Below, piece by piece: positions 17,635 to 27,394 of a stretch of 64,000 bases of DNA (the stretch's first letter is position 1; every line of letters begins with the position of its first letter). A model generated the notes under the pieces. The model was not told the origin of the DNA. It ran no database searches and worked only from the letters and a program-made list of their open reading frames with translations. The translations under genes were made by a program, and so were the position numbers. The stretch is from contig NZ_CACXNW010000004.1 of NCBI RefSeq assembly GCF_902769175.1, forward strand, positions 1 through 64,000. The letters run 5' to 3'. The stretch is from an uncultured Methanobrevibacter sp. (GTDB lineage: Archaea > Methanobacteriota > Methanobacteria > Methanobacteriales > Methanobacteriaceae).

Positions 17635-19110
17635 TTATAGGTTTTTAGGATATATTTTGTGCTGTCCTAATTCACTTGCTGTATAGGTGCATTGAATTGA
17701 AGAGTCACTTACGGCATATTGGTCAAACTTGCCTTTTTTGTCACTTGCCAATTCAAATACTCTTTCCAATAGAAGTTTGCCATTGAAAAGTTCATTGTGT
17801 GAATTGATGAATTTTGCTTCGATTATGACAGGGGAGTCAATTCCTATTTCGGTAGCTCCAAGGGTTAACCTTAATTTCAATGGATCTTCGTCGTAATGGT
17901 TTTCGTTTGACTTTCCGCTATGCCATTCTGTTAATATGTTGTCAAAGATGATTAAGTCTTCACCCCACCAATTATTTTTCACTGTTCCATATTTTCCTTT
18001 GTTGAATACGGATTTTCCTTCATCATCGGCATGGTTTGCGATGAATATGTTGTTGATTAAGGATAATGTTGAACCTGTAGAATATAGGTATATTGCTCCT
18101 CCTTCATCTGTACACTTGTTATTCCAAAATAGGCAATATGAAAAGGTCACATCGTTTGCATTATTGATGTATATTGCTCTAGCATCATCAGAACCCGCAC
18201 AGTCTTTTCCAGCTATATTGTTTATGAATATTCCATTTGAAACATTTTTAGTGAACTTATTTGTGTATATTGCACCACCTTTATAATATACCCAATTTCC
18301 TTCAAAAATGTTTTTACCAATTAGTTCCAATCCATCTTCTGCATAAATTGCTCCACCATTGTCTCCTGCTTTATTTTCAATAAATACACAATCTTCTACA
18401 TATAAATGTTTAGAAGAGTATATAGCTCCACCATGTTGGGTAAGGGTGAAAACACTTTTGGCTTCTTGAGAATTATTTTTAAATATGGTTCTTTTAACTA
18501 CCATCTTGCCCCCATCATTAAAAATCGCTCCCCCTCTTCCATGTATAGCATTTCTATCGAAAGTGCAGTTAATGATAGTGTATTGGGCATCTCCTTTAAT
18601 CTTGATTGCTCCATCATCTTCATCATTATCAAATTTTCCAGCTTGATATAATTGACCGCCTATAAAATAAATGTCTATTAATGTGATGTTTCCTGTTTTA
18701 GATTGGAATATACGAGTGAATGTTTCTCCATTAAATGCATGTCCATGGCCATTGATTACAAGATTTTTATTGATGATGATTCCTTCCTTATCATTTAATT
18801 CCTTATCACAGTCTTGAAAGTGATAATCTTTTTTTAAGTTCAAGGTGGATCCAGGTACAGCATCATATATGTCTTGTTGGAATTCAGAAAATGATCCAAT
18901 TGCAGGTTCGTCAACTTTTTGATTCATAACTTTTGCAGTTATTTCCTCATTATGATTTGATTCTGAAAAAGAAGCGGAATTCTCTTTGAGATTGATTTTT
19001 TCAGCATCTCCTTTAGAATAAGCATTGTCTACATCTAAAGAATCACTGCTCAGTGCTGGTGATTCAGTGACAGTACTTTCATGTATGTCAGTAGCAGAAA
19101 CTGCTGCCAA
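17635..19110 (-). CDS. ALP-C first beta-helix fragment
   Basis: 491 residues after the signal-peptide frameshift. There are GGAIY/GGAIF rungs, an NNWWGED turn that closes the helix, and an Ig-like segment. It ends at TAA 17635-17637, beyond which the same frame stays open. Confidence 0.65.
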   Translation of the reverse strand: MAAVSATDIHESTVTESPALSSDSLDVDNAYSKGDAEKINLKENSASFSESNHNEEITAKVMNQKVDEPAIGSFSEFQQDIYDAVPGSTLNLKKDYHFQDCDKELNDKEGIIINKNLVINGHGHAFNGETFTRIFQSKTGNITLIDIYFIGGQLYQAGKFDNDEDDGAIKIKGDAQYTIINCTFDRNAIHGRGGAIFNDGGKMVVKRTIFKNNSQEAKSVFTLTQHGGAIYSSKHLYVEDCVFIENKAGDNGGAIYAEDGLELIGKNIFEGNWVYYKGGAIYTNKFTKNVSNGIFINNIAGKDCAGSDDARAIYINNANDVTFSYCLFWNNKCTDEGGAIYLYSTGSTLSLINNIFIANHADDEGKSVFNKGKYGTVKNNWWGEDLIIFDNILTEWHSGKSNENHYDEDPLKLRLTLGATEIGIDSPVIIEAKFINSHNELFNGKLLLERVFELASDKKGKFDQYAVSDSSIQCTYTASELGQHKIYPKNL

Positions 19111-19175
19111 CGAAAAAAAAATACTAAAACAAATAAAACAGCTATAAATTTTTTGATATTCATTTTTTCCCTATA

Positions 19176-19270
19176 TTTTTTTTTTTTTTTTTTTTTTATC
19201 TTGTAAGATATAATATAAGTTTTGAAATTTCCTATATAAATGCTTTTTCGCATGTAAGTGCCTACTTGCA
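19176..19270 (-). promoter_or_regulatory. ALP-C promoter: palindrome, TATA box and A22 leader
   Basis: On the minus strand: TGCAAGT-AGGC-ACTTACA (19270-19253), then TGCGAAAAAG (BRE-like), TTTATATA (19240-19233) and, in the leader between TATA and RBS, a run of 22 A (19197-19176). The palindrome is the one shared with ALP-A and the left-end modules. Slippage in the A-run would change leader length. Confidence 0.6.
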
Positions 19271-19497
19271 TTTAAAATCATGATTTAACAAGAAAAATTA
19301 AGTTATTTATTAAATGCATATTAAATAATACTTTATTAGGAAAATAAATCTATTTTTGAGTTTATTTTTAGAAATTGAGGATTTATAATAATGTAAAAAT
19401 AGCGGTAAAATTAAGTGTTTTTTTTGGGTTTTTTGGATAATTGTTGGTTTGTATTAAGAAGAAATGCTGGTGAATATATGTTTTTTTTGATTAATAT

Positions 19498-19685
19498 GTG
19501 GGTTAAAATAGAAAAATTAGGATTGTTTTTGGTTTTTTGAATATTTTGTTGGTTGAATTAGAAAATTTGGGATTAAATTGGGATTATTTTTGGTTTTTTG
19601 AATATTTTGTTGGTTGAATTAGAAAATTTGGGATTAAATTGGGATTATTTTTAGTTTTTTGAATATTATATTGGTTAAAATAGAA
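19498..19685. repeat. 61-bp tandem repeat, about three copies
   Basis: Units starting GGTTTTTTGAATATTTTGTT lie at about 19531 and 19592, with degenerate flanking copies. They are between ALP-C and dnaG. The remaining 19271-19825 is AT-rich without a gene. Confidence 0.8.
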
Positions 19686-19825
19686 AATTAAGAATCATAT
19701 TTTCCTTAAAAAGTAAAAAATAGTTTATTTTTAATTATTAGTAAAATTAGAAAAGAAAAAAAGAAAAGTAATAGAAATAAATTAATTATTTCTATTTTTG
19801 GAATTTATTTATTCAAATAGCGAAT

Positions 19826-21184
19826 TTAACTTAAAGTAACTAATCTGAGCTTGTCAGGTCTTTTAATTACTCTGCTTGATTTAAAAGCAACTAATGTTTT
19901 GATTCCTTTAGTGTATGCAATGTCAACTAATCTTTGGCTGATTACACCATCGAAAATTATGGTGTCTGCATCTGGATTGTCTTGTTTTAAATCTTCGTAA
20001 AGGGTTTCAACGTTAGTTTCTTTTAATAGGTTTAAAGAATCATCGTAGATTTCACTGTTTCCAGTTCCTTCTAAATCTTTAAGCATGTTCTTTAATAATT
20101 TAATTCTACTATCTTGAATTCTGTCGTTTTGTCTGTCTCTATGGCCTCTGGAATTTCTGTCTTCTCCTCTACGATCGTTTCTGCCGTTTTTTCTGTCTTT
20201 TCTTTCGAATTTGTCTTTGCGATCGTTTCTGCCGTTTTTGTTTCCGTGGAACTTTTCAGTTTTGTTTAAGTTTTTTGCTCTTCTGTCATTGGTTTTGTTA
20301 GCTCTGTTGATTTTGTTTTTAGGTACTTTTGCTTGGGTATCTAAATTGAAATCAAGGTTGTTGATAACTTGTTCAGTAGGAGCTTTATCTCTTAAAGCAA
20401 CTAAAACTTCTTCTTTTTCAAGATCTTCAACTTCTTTGCCTCTTGGAGCTCTTGTAATGTAGTCAACATCTCCAACTTGCAAGAGTTCTTTTAAGATTAA
20501 TTCTCCGCCACGATCACCATCAACAAATGCAGTTACAGTTCTTTTTTTGGTTAAGTCTGCAACGCTAGGAGGAATGTTTACCCCTTCTACTGCGACAGTG
20601 TTTTTAATTCCGTATTTTAATAAATTTAAAACATCATTTCTTCCTTCTACAACAATGATTGCATCGGAAGTATGTACATTTGGACCTGCAGGAAGTCTTT
20701 CTTCTCCAAATTCAGAAATTTCATGAACCCTCATTGATTCTCTGATTTCTTCAATCATTTTCATGCTTTCAGGAGAGACAGTTTCCATCATGCCCATATA
20801 AATTTCTTTTGCACGATTGATAACTTGTTGTCTTTTCACAGCTCTTACATCTTCAACTCTAAGAACTTCAATAGTAGCTTCACAAGGACCTACACGATTA
20901 ATGGTTTCAAGGGATGCTGCTAAGATGGCAGTTTCAATTCTATCTAAACTAGATGGAATAACTATTTCACCTTTTGCACGTCCACTATTGGAATGGATGA
21001 TCACTTGGATTCTTCCAATTCTTCCAGTTCTTTGGAGCTCTTTTAAATCTAAATCGTTACTTAAAAGACCTTCAGTCTGTCCGAAAACCGCACCTACTAC
21101 ATCAGGTTTTTCTACGATTCCATTTGCATTGATTTGAGCGTGAATAAGATATTTAGTTGTAGTTAATTCTACACCTTTTCCCAT
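19826..21184 (-). CDS. dnaG: Archaeal DnaG-type primase
   Basis: 452 residues. The N-terminal archaeal DnaG domain covers about residues 1-165. The TOPRIM domain has E180 (IIVVEGRND) and the D222-G-D224 pair (AFVDGDRGG). A C-terminal domain ends near residue 450. In archaea this protein is mainly linked to the exosome, with primase activity shown in some. Between TOPRIM and the C-terminus is a 90-residue stretch very rich in Arg, Lys, Asn and Asp (NDRRAKN, RNDRKDK, RGHRDRQ) and likely disordered; it could bind RNA. RBS GGAGG stands 7 nt before ATG 21184. Intact. Confidence 0.95.
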   Translation of the reverse strand: MGKGVELTTTKYLIHAQINANGIVEKPDVVGAVFGQTEGLLSNDLDLKELQRTGRIGRIQVIIHSNSGRAKGEIVIPSSLDRIETAILAASLETINRVGPCEATIEVLRVEDVRAVKRQQVINRAKEIYMGMMETVSPESMKMIEEIRESMRVHEISEFGEERLPAGPNVHTSDAIIVVEGRNDVLNLLKYGIKNTVAVEGVNIPPSVADLTKKRTVTAFVDGDRGGELILKELLQVGDVDYITRAPRGKEVEDLEKEEVLVALRDKAPTEQVINNLDFNLDTQAKVPKNKINRANKTNDRRAKNLNKTEKFHGNKNGRNDRKDKFERKDRKNGRNDRRGEDRNSRGHRDRQNDRIQDSRIKLLKNMLKDLEGTGNSEIYDDSLNLLKETNVETLYEDLKQDNPDADTIIFDGVISQRLVDIAYTKGIKTLVAFKSSRVIKRPDKLRLVTLS

Positions 21185-22566
21185 ATTAAGCCTCCTTGAG
21201 CTTTAGTAATAGGATAATTTAAGGCTAGTCATTCGTAGAATTGTTATCATAACTAATATCTTCATGATAATTTAAAACCTATGAAATTAATTGATTTATT
21301 CTTAGTTTTAAACATTTATAATTAATAATACCTCATTTAGTTTATTTTAAACATATTATTGTTTTTTAATATTGTTTAATTAAATTAGTTTAAATAAATG
21401 GCTTAAATAATATCTCAGATAATAGCTTAAATAATGGCTTAATAAATATCTTAGATAATAGCTTAATAGCATAAATAAACAGCTTAAATGATATCTTAGA
21501 TAATAGCTTAATAGCCTAAACAGCTTTAATAAATTATTAATTTAAACCCATTTATTTTATATGATTTAAAATTAATTATTCTAATTAAGATTTAGCATAA
21601 TAACAATCATCACTACTAGCTTAATTATAATTAATTTTAATTAATAAAATTTTAATTTAATTGATTATAATTTTTAAATTATACTGTAATTTGTAATAAA
21701 TTGATTAATTATTTAATTAATTTTAATTAATTAATTGATAAAAGCAGATACCATTTAGAATTTCTAAAATTTGCCATAGGCAAATAAATATTGAATTTTC
21801 TAAGAAACCATATAAAAAAAGATAGCTATTTGATTAAAAGTTAAAGACGATTATTTAAATATCTCTTTAATAATTTCTTATTAGTTTGTCATCTCATTTT
21901 GATCGAAAGTAATAAATTGAGTGATTGATCTAATTAAAATTCAAACCTATTTTAATTTAAATCGCTTTTTGATTTTATATTTAAATAATTTTGATTAAAA
22001 TCCTTGATTTTAATTTCTTTGGCAAAAGTAGTTTTATAAGCTAATTCAAATAAGTCAATGAATAATTGTTTTTTTATATTGTAAGTGATATACATTATTT
22101 ATTTCAAGTAAAAATTTATTCAGAATTTATTTAATGGTAATTAGTTTATTTTAGTTAATAATGATTTATTTCCTTTCACCTTATATCTTTAATTTTAATA
22201 ATAATCGTAATAATCGTAATTAATAATGAATTAATTAATTGATAATTCCTAATGATTTTCTAATTAATTAATATTGTTATTATAATATTATATCATTTTT
22301 ATATGATTTTAGTATCCACTTAAATATATCTATATCATAATATATAAATTATTTTATTTGTTTATCTAAGCACTTTAATTTTTTAATAAATGGTAAATTT
22401 ATCAATAATTTCATCATTGGATTTGGCAATACAATTGCAAAAATTTATATTCTGAATGGTGCTGCTTTTTAATTATTAGAAATGTTTATTAAATATCTTT
22501 TAGAAATTTAATTATAGATGCATTAATCATTTTTTTAATTAATATTAATAATTATTTTATTTTTTC
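21185..22566. other. 1.4-kb AT-rich gap between dnaG and an RraA-like gene
   Basis: No open frame with a ribosome-binding site, tRNA or other RNA gene is seen. Imperfect repeats of ATCTTAGATAATAGCTTA lie at about 21412-21520, along with scattered TTAATTAATT palindromes. No origin-recognition boxes or cdc6 gene are visible, so I do not call an origin. Confidence 0.6.
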
Positions 22567-22578
22567 GAGGTGTTTAAT

Positions 22579-23313
22579 TTGGCTAAGGTCACTCCAAAAA
22601 CTTTACTTAAAAAGTCATCTAAAGTGATTGATTTGGATGATGTTGACATTGCAAAATATGATTTTTCCATTGATGATTTGGATAATGAAAAAAGCAAGAA
22701 TCATGCATTATTAAAAAAGATATTGGATTCAAGTTCCGCTTGTCAAGTTTCAGATGCTTATGCTTCTGTTTCAGGCAGGAACGGGGTTATTGCAGGTTTG
22801 AAACCAATGAATAATAATAAGGTTTACGGTAAGATATTCACTGCAAAGACAAATACAGATGACTGGGGAACTTCCCTAATGGCTATGGATAATGCAGAAA
22901 AGGGGGAAGTCCTATTCATTTACACATATGGCAAGCCAGCATCAGTATGGGGAGAGCTTGCTTCCACTTGTGCAGGTGAAAAGGGAATCGCTGGAACCGT
23001 TTTATATGGCTGGGCAAGAGATATGGATGCTCTTGTAGACTTGGATTATCCAGTATTTGCACTTGATTACCTTCCAAATGCAGGAAAGGCATTAGGACTT
23101 GGGGAAATCAATGTTGAATTGGAAATAGATGAAGATATCATAAGGCCTGGAGACTTTGTCTTTGGTGATCAAAATGGTGTTGTAGTGATTCCTAAGGAAT
23201 TATTCCATGAAACTATGGTAGCTACCTTTAATGTTAAGGTTAAGGAAAGCCATATAATTAAGGAACTAAAAAAAGGAAGATTATTATCTGAAATCATTGG
23301 ATTAAACAGATAA
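22579..23313 (+). CDS. RraA-like/aldolase-like protein
   Basis: 244 residues with TTG start at 22579. The upstream GTG at 22570 lies inside the ribosome-binding site GAGGTG (22567-22572), which fits TTG with 6-nt spacing. The core resembles the RraA / 4-hydroxy-4-methyl-2-oxoglutarate aldolase fold: a helix with SSSACQVSDAYA, MDNAEKGEVLFIYTYG, then GTVLYGWARDMDAL with the conserved Arg-Asp pair, and GDFVFGDQNGVVVIP. The usual DG before the Arg-Asp is YG, and the usual GDxDGV is GDQNGV, so activity may differ. In Methanobacteria an RraA-type domain is also found fused to hexulose-phosphate synthase; here it stands alone. Function uncertain. Confidence 0.75.
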   Translation: MAKVTPKTLLKKSSKVIDLDDVDIAKYDFSIDDLDNEKSKNHALLKKILDSSSACQVSDAYASVSGRNGVIAGLKPMNNNKVYGKIFTAKTNTDDWGTSLMAMDNAEKGEVLFIYTYGKPASVWGELASTCAGEKGIAGTVLYGWARDMDALVDLDYPVFALDYLPNAGKALGLGEINVELEIDEDIIRPGDFVFGDQNGVVVIPKELFHETMVATFNVKVKESHIIKELKKGRLLSEIIGLNR

Positions 23314-23635
23314 TTATCTTTTATTTGTAAAATATTTTTATTTTACTTTTAATTATTTTCTTTTTTTCTATTTTGCTTATTTCACTATTTTACTAATTTT
23401 ACTTATTTTAATAATTTTGATTATTTTGATTTTTTTCTATTTTAATTATTTACTTATTTTACATTTTTTTTTATTTTTTTATTTTTCATTATTATATTAA
23501 ATTATATTATTCTATTTATTATTTATTTTCAATATTTTATAATTTCAATATTCTATTTAATTTAATTTTCATTATTTCAATTTTAGCCTGTTTTATTCAA
23601 TTCCAATATTTTATTCAATTTCAATATTTTTTAAT
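23314..23635. other. T-rich gap between convergent genes
   Basis: Low-complexity sequence of repeated TTTTACTTATTTTA and CAATATTTTATTCAATT type, with no gene. It probably serves as the termination zone for the RraA-like gene (+) and sirtuin (-). Confidence 0.5.
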
Positions 23636-24364
23636 TTATTTTATTTCTATTTGGTCTAATGTTTCTCCAATTGCCTCATTAATGACTAAGCTGGCTAATC
23701 CATCATATGGTGTTTCGCTTTTATTGATTAGAACAAGTTTTGAACCGTTGAAGTAATTTATCAATCCTGCAGCAGGATATACCACAAGTGAAGTTCCTCC
23801 AATTATTAAAGTGTCTGCATCAGAGATGTAATGGATAGCAGAATTCATTACAAAGTTGTCTAAAGGCTCTTCATAAAGCACAACATCTGGCTTGATGATT
23901 CCTCCACATTCACATTTTGGAATTCCATCACTTTCTAAGATATGGTCTAAACCATATTCCCTATTGCAGATTTGGCAATAGTTTCTGTGAATGCTTCCGT
24001 GAAGTTCAAAAACCTTTTTGCTTCCTGCCTTTTGATGCAATCCATCAATGTTTTGGGTGATTACTGCCTTTAGCTTTCCTGCCTTTTCAAGTTCTGCTAA
24101 TTTTATATGGGCCGGATTAGGTTCTGCATCCTTGAAGACAAGGTTTTCCTTGTAGTAATTGTAGAATTCTTCAGTATGGTCTATATAGTAGCTATGTGAA
24201 ACTAATTGTTCAGGGCTTGCACCATACTTTTTTAGGCTGTTAAATATTCCGCTTTCAGATCTAAAGTCAGGTATTCCACTTTCTGTTGAGACACCTGCTC
24301 CTCCAAAAAATACAATATTGTTTGAATTGTCTATTATTTCTTGCAATTGGCTGATTTTAGTCAT
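23636..24364 (-). CDS. Sir2-family NAD-dependent protein deacylase
   Basis: 242 residues. NAD-binding GGAGVSTESGIPDFRS starts at residue 21, followed by TQNIDGLH (Q104, N105, D107) and catalytic H122 (ELHGS). The structural zinc site is C130/C133 and C151/C153, with unusually tight CxC spacing in the second pair. Archaeal sirtuins remove acyl groups from proteins such as Alba. Length is normal. It is not obviously in an operon. Confidence 0.93.
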   Translation of the reverse strand: MTKISQLQEIIDNSNNIVFFGGAGVSTESGIPDFRSESGIFNSLKKYGASPEQLVSHSYYIDHTEEFYNYYKENLVFKDAEPNPAHIKLAELEKAGKLKAVITQNIDGLHQKAGSKKVFELHGSIHRNYCQICNREYGLDHILESDGIPKCECGGIIKPDVVLYEEPLDNFVMNSAIHYISDADTLIIGGTSLVVYPAAGLINYFNGSKLVLINKSETPYDGLASLVINEAIGETLDQIEIK

Positions 24365-24430
24365 ATTCTTATTTTTATCAATGGTTCATATTAATTTTTT
24401 CTTCTCTTTAGATTCTTTTCATTCTTAATG

Positions 24431-24570
24431 TTTTCATATTATTTTTTTTCTTTAAGCATTTCCGTTGCTTAGGGTTTTCATATTATTTTTTCTTCTTTTG
24501 AGCATTTCCGTTGCTTAGGGTTTTCATATTATTTTTTCTTCTTTTGAGCATTTCCGTTGTTGAATATTTT
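24431..24570. repeat. 46-bp tandem repeat, three copies
   Basis: The GCATTTCCGTTGCTTAGGG-type units lie at 24456, 24502 and 24548, just upstream of the sirtuin gene. The rest of 24571-24983 holds a promoter-like CTTTATATATG near 24611 and another TATA (about 24900) for gar1. A short RNA gene between them cannot be excluded, but I see no structure. Confidence 0.75.
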
Positions 24571-24983
24571 CATATAATTCTTGATAAATTTATTAAATTG
24601 CAACAAGCTTTATATATGATGGAGTACAATTATGATTAAACTAATCACTGTATAATTTTTTTAAAGGATATTTTTTTATTCTTATCCATATTTCGAATTG
24701 ATTGCAAATCTAATAATTTTTTGTTTATTTCTATTAGTAACGAATAAAATTAATCAAATTTAAGAAATTAGGGCATTAGACAGTTCGTTAGTTTTTTAAC
24801 TATTCTTAATCAATTGTTTTATGGATTAAGGATTAAACTTATGGTATTTATAAGTATTATTATTAGGATTATTTAGAAATCCTTTTTAATAAGAAATTTT
24901 TATATATAAAGGCATCGAAACATTTAAATACTATCGTAGCTTAATATTAAGATGTACTAAGTTTATTTTTAAGATGATTTTTT

Positions 24984-25328
24984 ATGAAATTTTTAGGTAA
25001 CATTTCACACCTTGCTAATTCTGGAAAGCTTATTGTTAAAACCACCAAGACTCCTCCAGCAGGAGCTTTTGTTTTTACAAATGACAAACAGAAGATAGGT
25101 AAGGTATACTCTATTTTTGGGCCAGTGAAAAATCCATATGTTTCCGTAAATATTTTTAGGTCTGTAAATAGGAGGGATCTTGAAAGTAGACAAGGTGAAA
25201 AGCTTTTTGTTTCTACTAAAAGTGAAATGGAAAAACTCAGTAAAAAAGGTAAAAAGGGTTCAAAGAGGAACTCAAAGTCTAGACGGAATTCCAAAAGATC
25301 TAATTCAAAAAGAAGAAGAAACAATTAG
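24984..25328 (+). CDS. gar1: Gar1-like H/ACA ribonucleoprotein subunit
   Basis: 114 residues. A compact beta-barrel (residues 1-75: LGNISHLANSGKLIVK, GAFVFTNDKQKIGKVYSIFGPVKNPYVSV) matches archaeal Gar1, which binds Cbf5 in the pseudouridine-forming H/ACA particle. The last 35 residues are almost all Lys, Arg, Ser and Asn and probably bind RNA. TFB is encoded downstream, an order I recall from other methanogens. A TATA box (TTTATATATAAAGG near 24900) precedes it. Confidence 0.9.
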   Translation: MKFLGNISHLANSGKLIVKTTKTPPAGAFVFTNDKQKIGKVYSIFGPVKNPYVSVNIFRSVNRRDLESRQGEKLFVSTKSEMEKLSKKGKKGSKRNSKSRRNSKRSNSKRRRNN

Positions 25329-25365
25329 GTTGATTTAAAAACTTTTAATAATTTTAATAACTTTT

Positions 25366-25540
25366 AAAAACTTATTTCTCTATTGTTTTTTTAAGGGAAT
25401 CTATAATAATTTTCTCTATTTTTTATTAGGGAAGTCTTTAAAAACTTATTTCTCTATTGTTTTTTTAAGGGAATCTATAATAATTTTCTCTATTTTTTAT
25501 TAGGGAAGTCTTTAAAAACTTATTTCTCTATTTGTTTTTT
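25366..25540. repeat. 74-bp tandem repeat between gar1 and tfb
   Basis: Two full copies and a partial third (anchors CTTATTTCTC at 25371, 25445 and 25519). The third copy runs into the first codons of the longest tfb frame, which speaks against the upstream start of that frame. Confidence 0.8.
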
Positions 25541-25609
25541 AGGGAAATTCATAAATCTTATTTCTCATCATTAGAGAATAAAAACTTTTTAAATTACTTA
25601 ATAGGAGAG

Positions 25610-26605
25610 ATTAACACGAAAGAAGGATTAAGTGTTGAGGTTCGTGAAAGTTCTAAAAGAACTTCAAGAAGAAGAAAAAAAGAAACCTCTGAACAAGAAA
25701 AACAAACTGTATGTCCTCAATGCGGATCCACTGATTTAATTGGTGACTATGAAAGAGCAGAAGTTGTTTGTGCTAACTGTGGTTTAGTTATTGATGATAA
25801 TCTTGTAGATATGGGTCCTGAATGGAGAGCATTTGACCATGAACAAAGAGACAAACGTACAAGAGTAGGTGCTCCTATTACTTACACTATTCACGATAAA
25901 GGTTTAAGTACAATGATTGATTGGAGGAATAAAGATATCTATGGTAGAGATATTCCTGCAAGAAACAGAGCTCAATGGTACCGTTTAAGAAAATGGCAAA
26001 GAAAAATCAGGATTTCTGGTGCTACTGAACGTAACTTGGCTTTTGCTTTAAGTGAATTAGACAGAGACTCTTCAAGATTAGGTCTTCCAAGAAGCGTAAG
26101 AGAATCTGCTTCTGTTGTTTACAGAAGTGCTGTAGAAAACAAGCTTATCCGTGGAAGAAGTATTGAAGGTGTTGTAGCTGCTTCATTATATGCAGCTTGT
26201 AGAAGATGTAAAGTTCCACGTACTTTAGATGAAATTGCTGAAGTTTCCAGAGTAAGCAAAAAGGAAGTTGGAAGAACTTACAGATTCTTGACAAGAGAAT
26301 TGAACATTAAGTTGCCTCCTACTTCTCCAGTAGACTATGTTCCTAGATTTGCAAGTGAACTTGGATTATCTGGTGAAGTACAATCCAGATCCATTGAAAT
26401 CATTGAAAAAGCAATGGAAAAAGGATTAACTTCAGGTAGAGGTCCTACTGGTGTAGCTGCTGCTGCATTATACATTGCATCTGTTTTATTAGGTGAAAGA
26501 AAAACTCAAAGAGATGTTGCAGATGTTGCAGGTGTAACTGAAGTAACCATCCGTAACAGATACAAGGAACTTACCGAACAATTAGAAATGGGTGTCACAC
26601 TTTAG
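25610..26605 (+). CDS. tfb: Transcription initiation factor TFB
   Basis: TFIIB homologue that bridges TBP-TATA and RNA polymerase. The zinc ribbon (CPQCG...CANCG) is near the start, then the B-reader/linker region ([24 protein letters not shown]) and two cyclin-like repeats ([32 protein letters not shown]) ending in the DNA-binding helix [12 protein letters not shown]. The start is unclear: the frame is open from a TTG at 25532, but that lies in repeat DNA without a ribosome-binding site. GGAGA (25604-25608) points to a start at ATT 25610 or ACG 25616, followed by [14 protein letters not shown]. No ATG is available in this stretch. The core is complete. Confidence 0.92.
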   Translation: MNTKEGLSVEVRESSKRTSRRRKKETSEQEKQTVCPQCGSTDLIGDYERAEVVCANCGLVIDDNLVDMGPEWRAFDHEQRDKRTRVGAPITYTIHDKGLSTMIDWRNKDIYGRDIPARNRAQWYRLRKWQRKIRISGATERNLAFALSELDRDSSRLGLPRSVRESASVVYRSAVENKLIRGRSIEGVVAASLYAACRRCKVPRTLDEIAEVSRVSKKEVGRTYRFLTRELNIKLPPTSPVDYVPRFASELGLSGEVQSRSIEIIEKAMEKGLTSGRGPTGVAAAALYIASVLLGERKTQRDVADVAGVTEVTIRNRYKELTEQLEMGVTL

Positions 26606-26697
26606 ACACCAAATTTTTTCTTTTTTTATTTTTACTTTTTTTAATATTTTTTAGTCTTATCAATTTTATTCACATTCTAATTTTTTAGGTTTTCATC

Positions 26698-26885
26698 TAT
26701 TGTTTGATTAGTATGAAACTATTATTTTTTTTTTTAATCTATTTTCAAATTTTTGTATTTTGTTTGATTGATTGGGAACTATTTTATTTTTGATTTAATT
26801 TTCATGTTTTTGTATTTTGTTTGATTGATTGGGAACTATTTTATTTTTGATTTAATTTTCATGTTTTTGTATTTTGTTTGATTAA
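26698..26885. repeat. 57-bp tandem repeat downstream of tfb
   Basis: Units with TTTGTATTTTGTTTGATTGA start at about 26754, 26811 and 26868, with a degenerate copy before. No gene in 26606-27098. Confidence 0.8.
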
Positions 26886-27098
26886 TAAAAAACGATTTTA
26901 TTTTTTTAAAATTATTTCCTTTTTTTAATATAAAAAATTGTGTTCACGTAAAATCGTGTAATTTCGTGAAATGATAAAAAAAATAGTTTTAAATGATTAA
27001 ATTTTAAAAATAAACATTTTAACAAATATTCTTGTCGTGAAAAAAATGATGGTCAAAGGCATGGCTATTATAATTTGATAGTCAAGTTTAGCACAAAT

Positions 27099-27385
27099 GA
27101 ATAAAAAAATTTTGTATATTGGTGATGCTTTTTTGTTAATTCTTGAAGATTTTGAATAAAAAAATTTTGTATATTGGTGATGGTTTTTTGTTAATTCTTG
27201 AAGATTTTGAATAAAAAAATTTTGTAAATTATCTATAATTTTATAGCCAGGATTAGAAAAGATTTGAATAAAAAATTTTGTAAATTTTCTATAATTTTAT
27301 AGCTTAGACTTGAATAAATTTGAAAAAAAATTTTGTAAATTATCTATAATTTCATAAATTATATTAAAAAAATTTGAATAAAAAA
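27099..27385. repeat. 55-57-bp tandem repeat 3' of the glycosyltransferase gene
   Basis: GAATAAAAAAATTTTGTA units at 27099, 27154, 27209 and 27266, then decaying copies. They lie directly past the 3' end of the minus-strand gene that stops at 27395. Confidence 0.8.
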
Positions 27386-27394
27386 ATAATGAAA

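Larger units (their letters stand above)
15730..19163 (-). pseudogene. ALP-C: adhesin-like protein broken in homopolymers
   Basis: Starts at ATG 19163 (MNIKKFIAVLFVLVFF, RBS AGGG) with a signal peptide. A nine-base A/T homopolymer (19113-19121) at the end of the hydrophobic core shifts the frame, which then continues as SLAAVSATDIHES. An acidic linker and two beta-helix domains follow (18.9-17.9 kb and 17.5-16.6 kb), each begun by IDGHGH or INGHGH rungs and ended by an NNxWGE stretch with a short Ig-like part. A C-terminal Ig-like pair ends at 15730. Further lesions: in-frame TAA 17635-17637, a shift in an A9 run (16320-16328), and a shift in an A5 run (16180-16184). Three of four lesions are in homopolymers, which suggests slippage. 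Confidence 0.86.

Noticed and set aside
21185-22566. Long AT-rich gap considered as a replication origin
   Set aside because: No origin-recognition boxes or cdc6/orc1 gene are seen. The AT content is like that of other gaps here.
24431-24570. Regular repeats considered as a CRISPR array
   Set aside because: Units are contiguous tandem copies with no unique spacers, and no cas genes are nearby. The same holds for the arrays at 25366, 26698, 27099, 36060 and 59006.
25532-25609. N-terminal extension of TFB
   Set aside because: It lies in the third copy of a 74-bp tandem repeat, has no ribosome-binding site and shows no TFB-like sequence.
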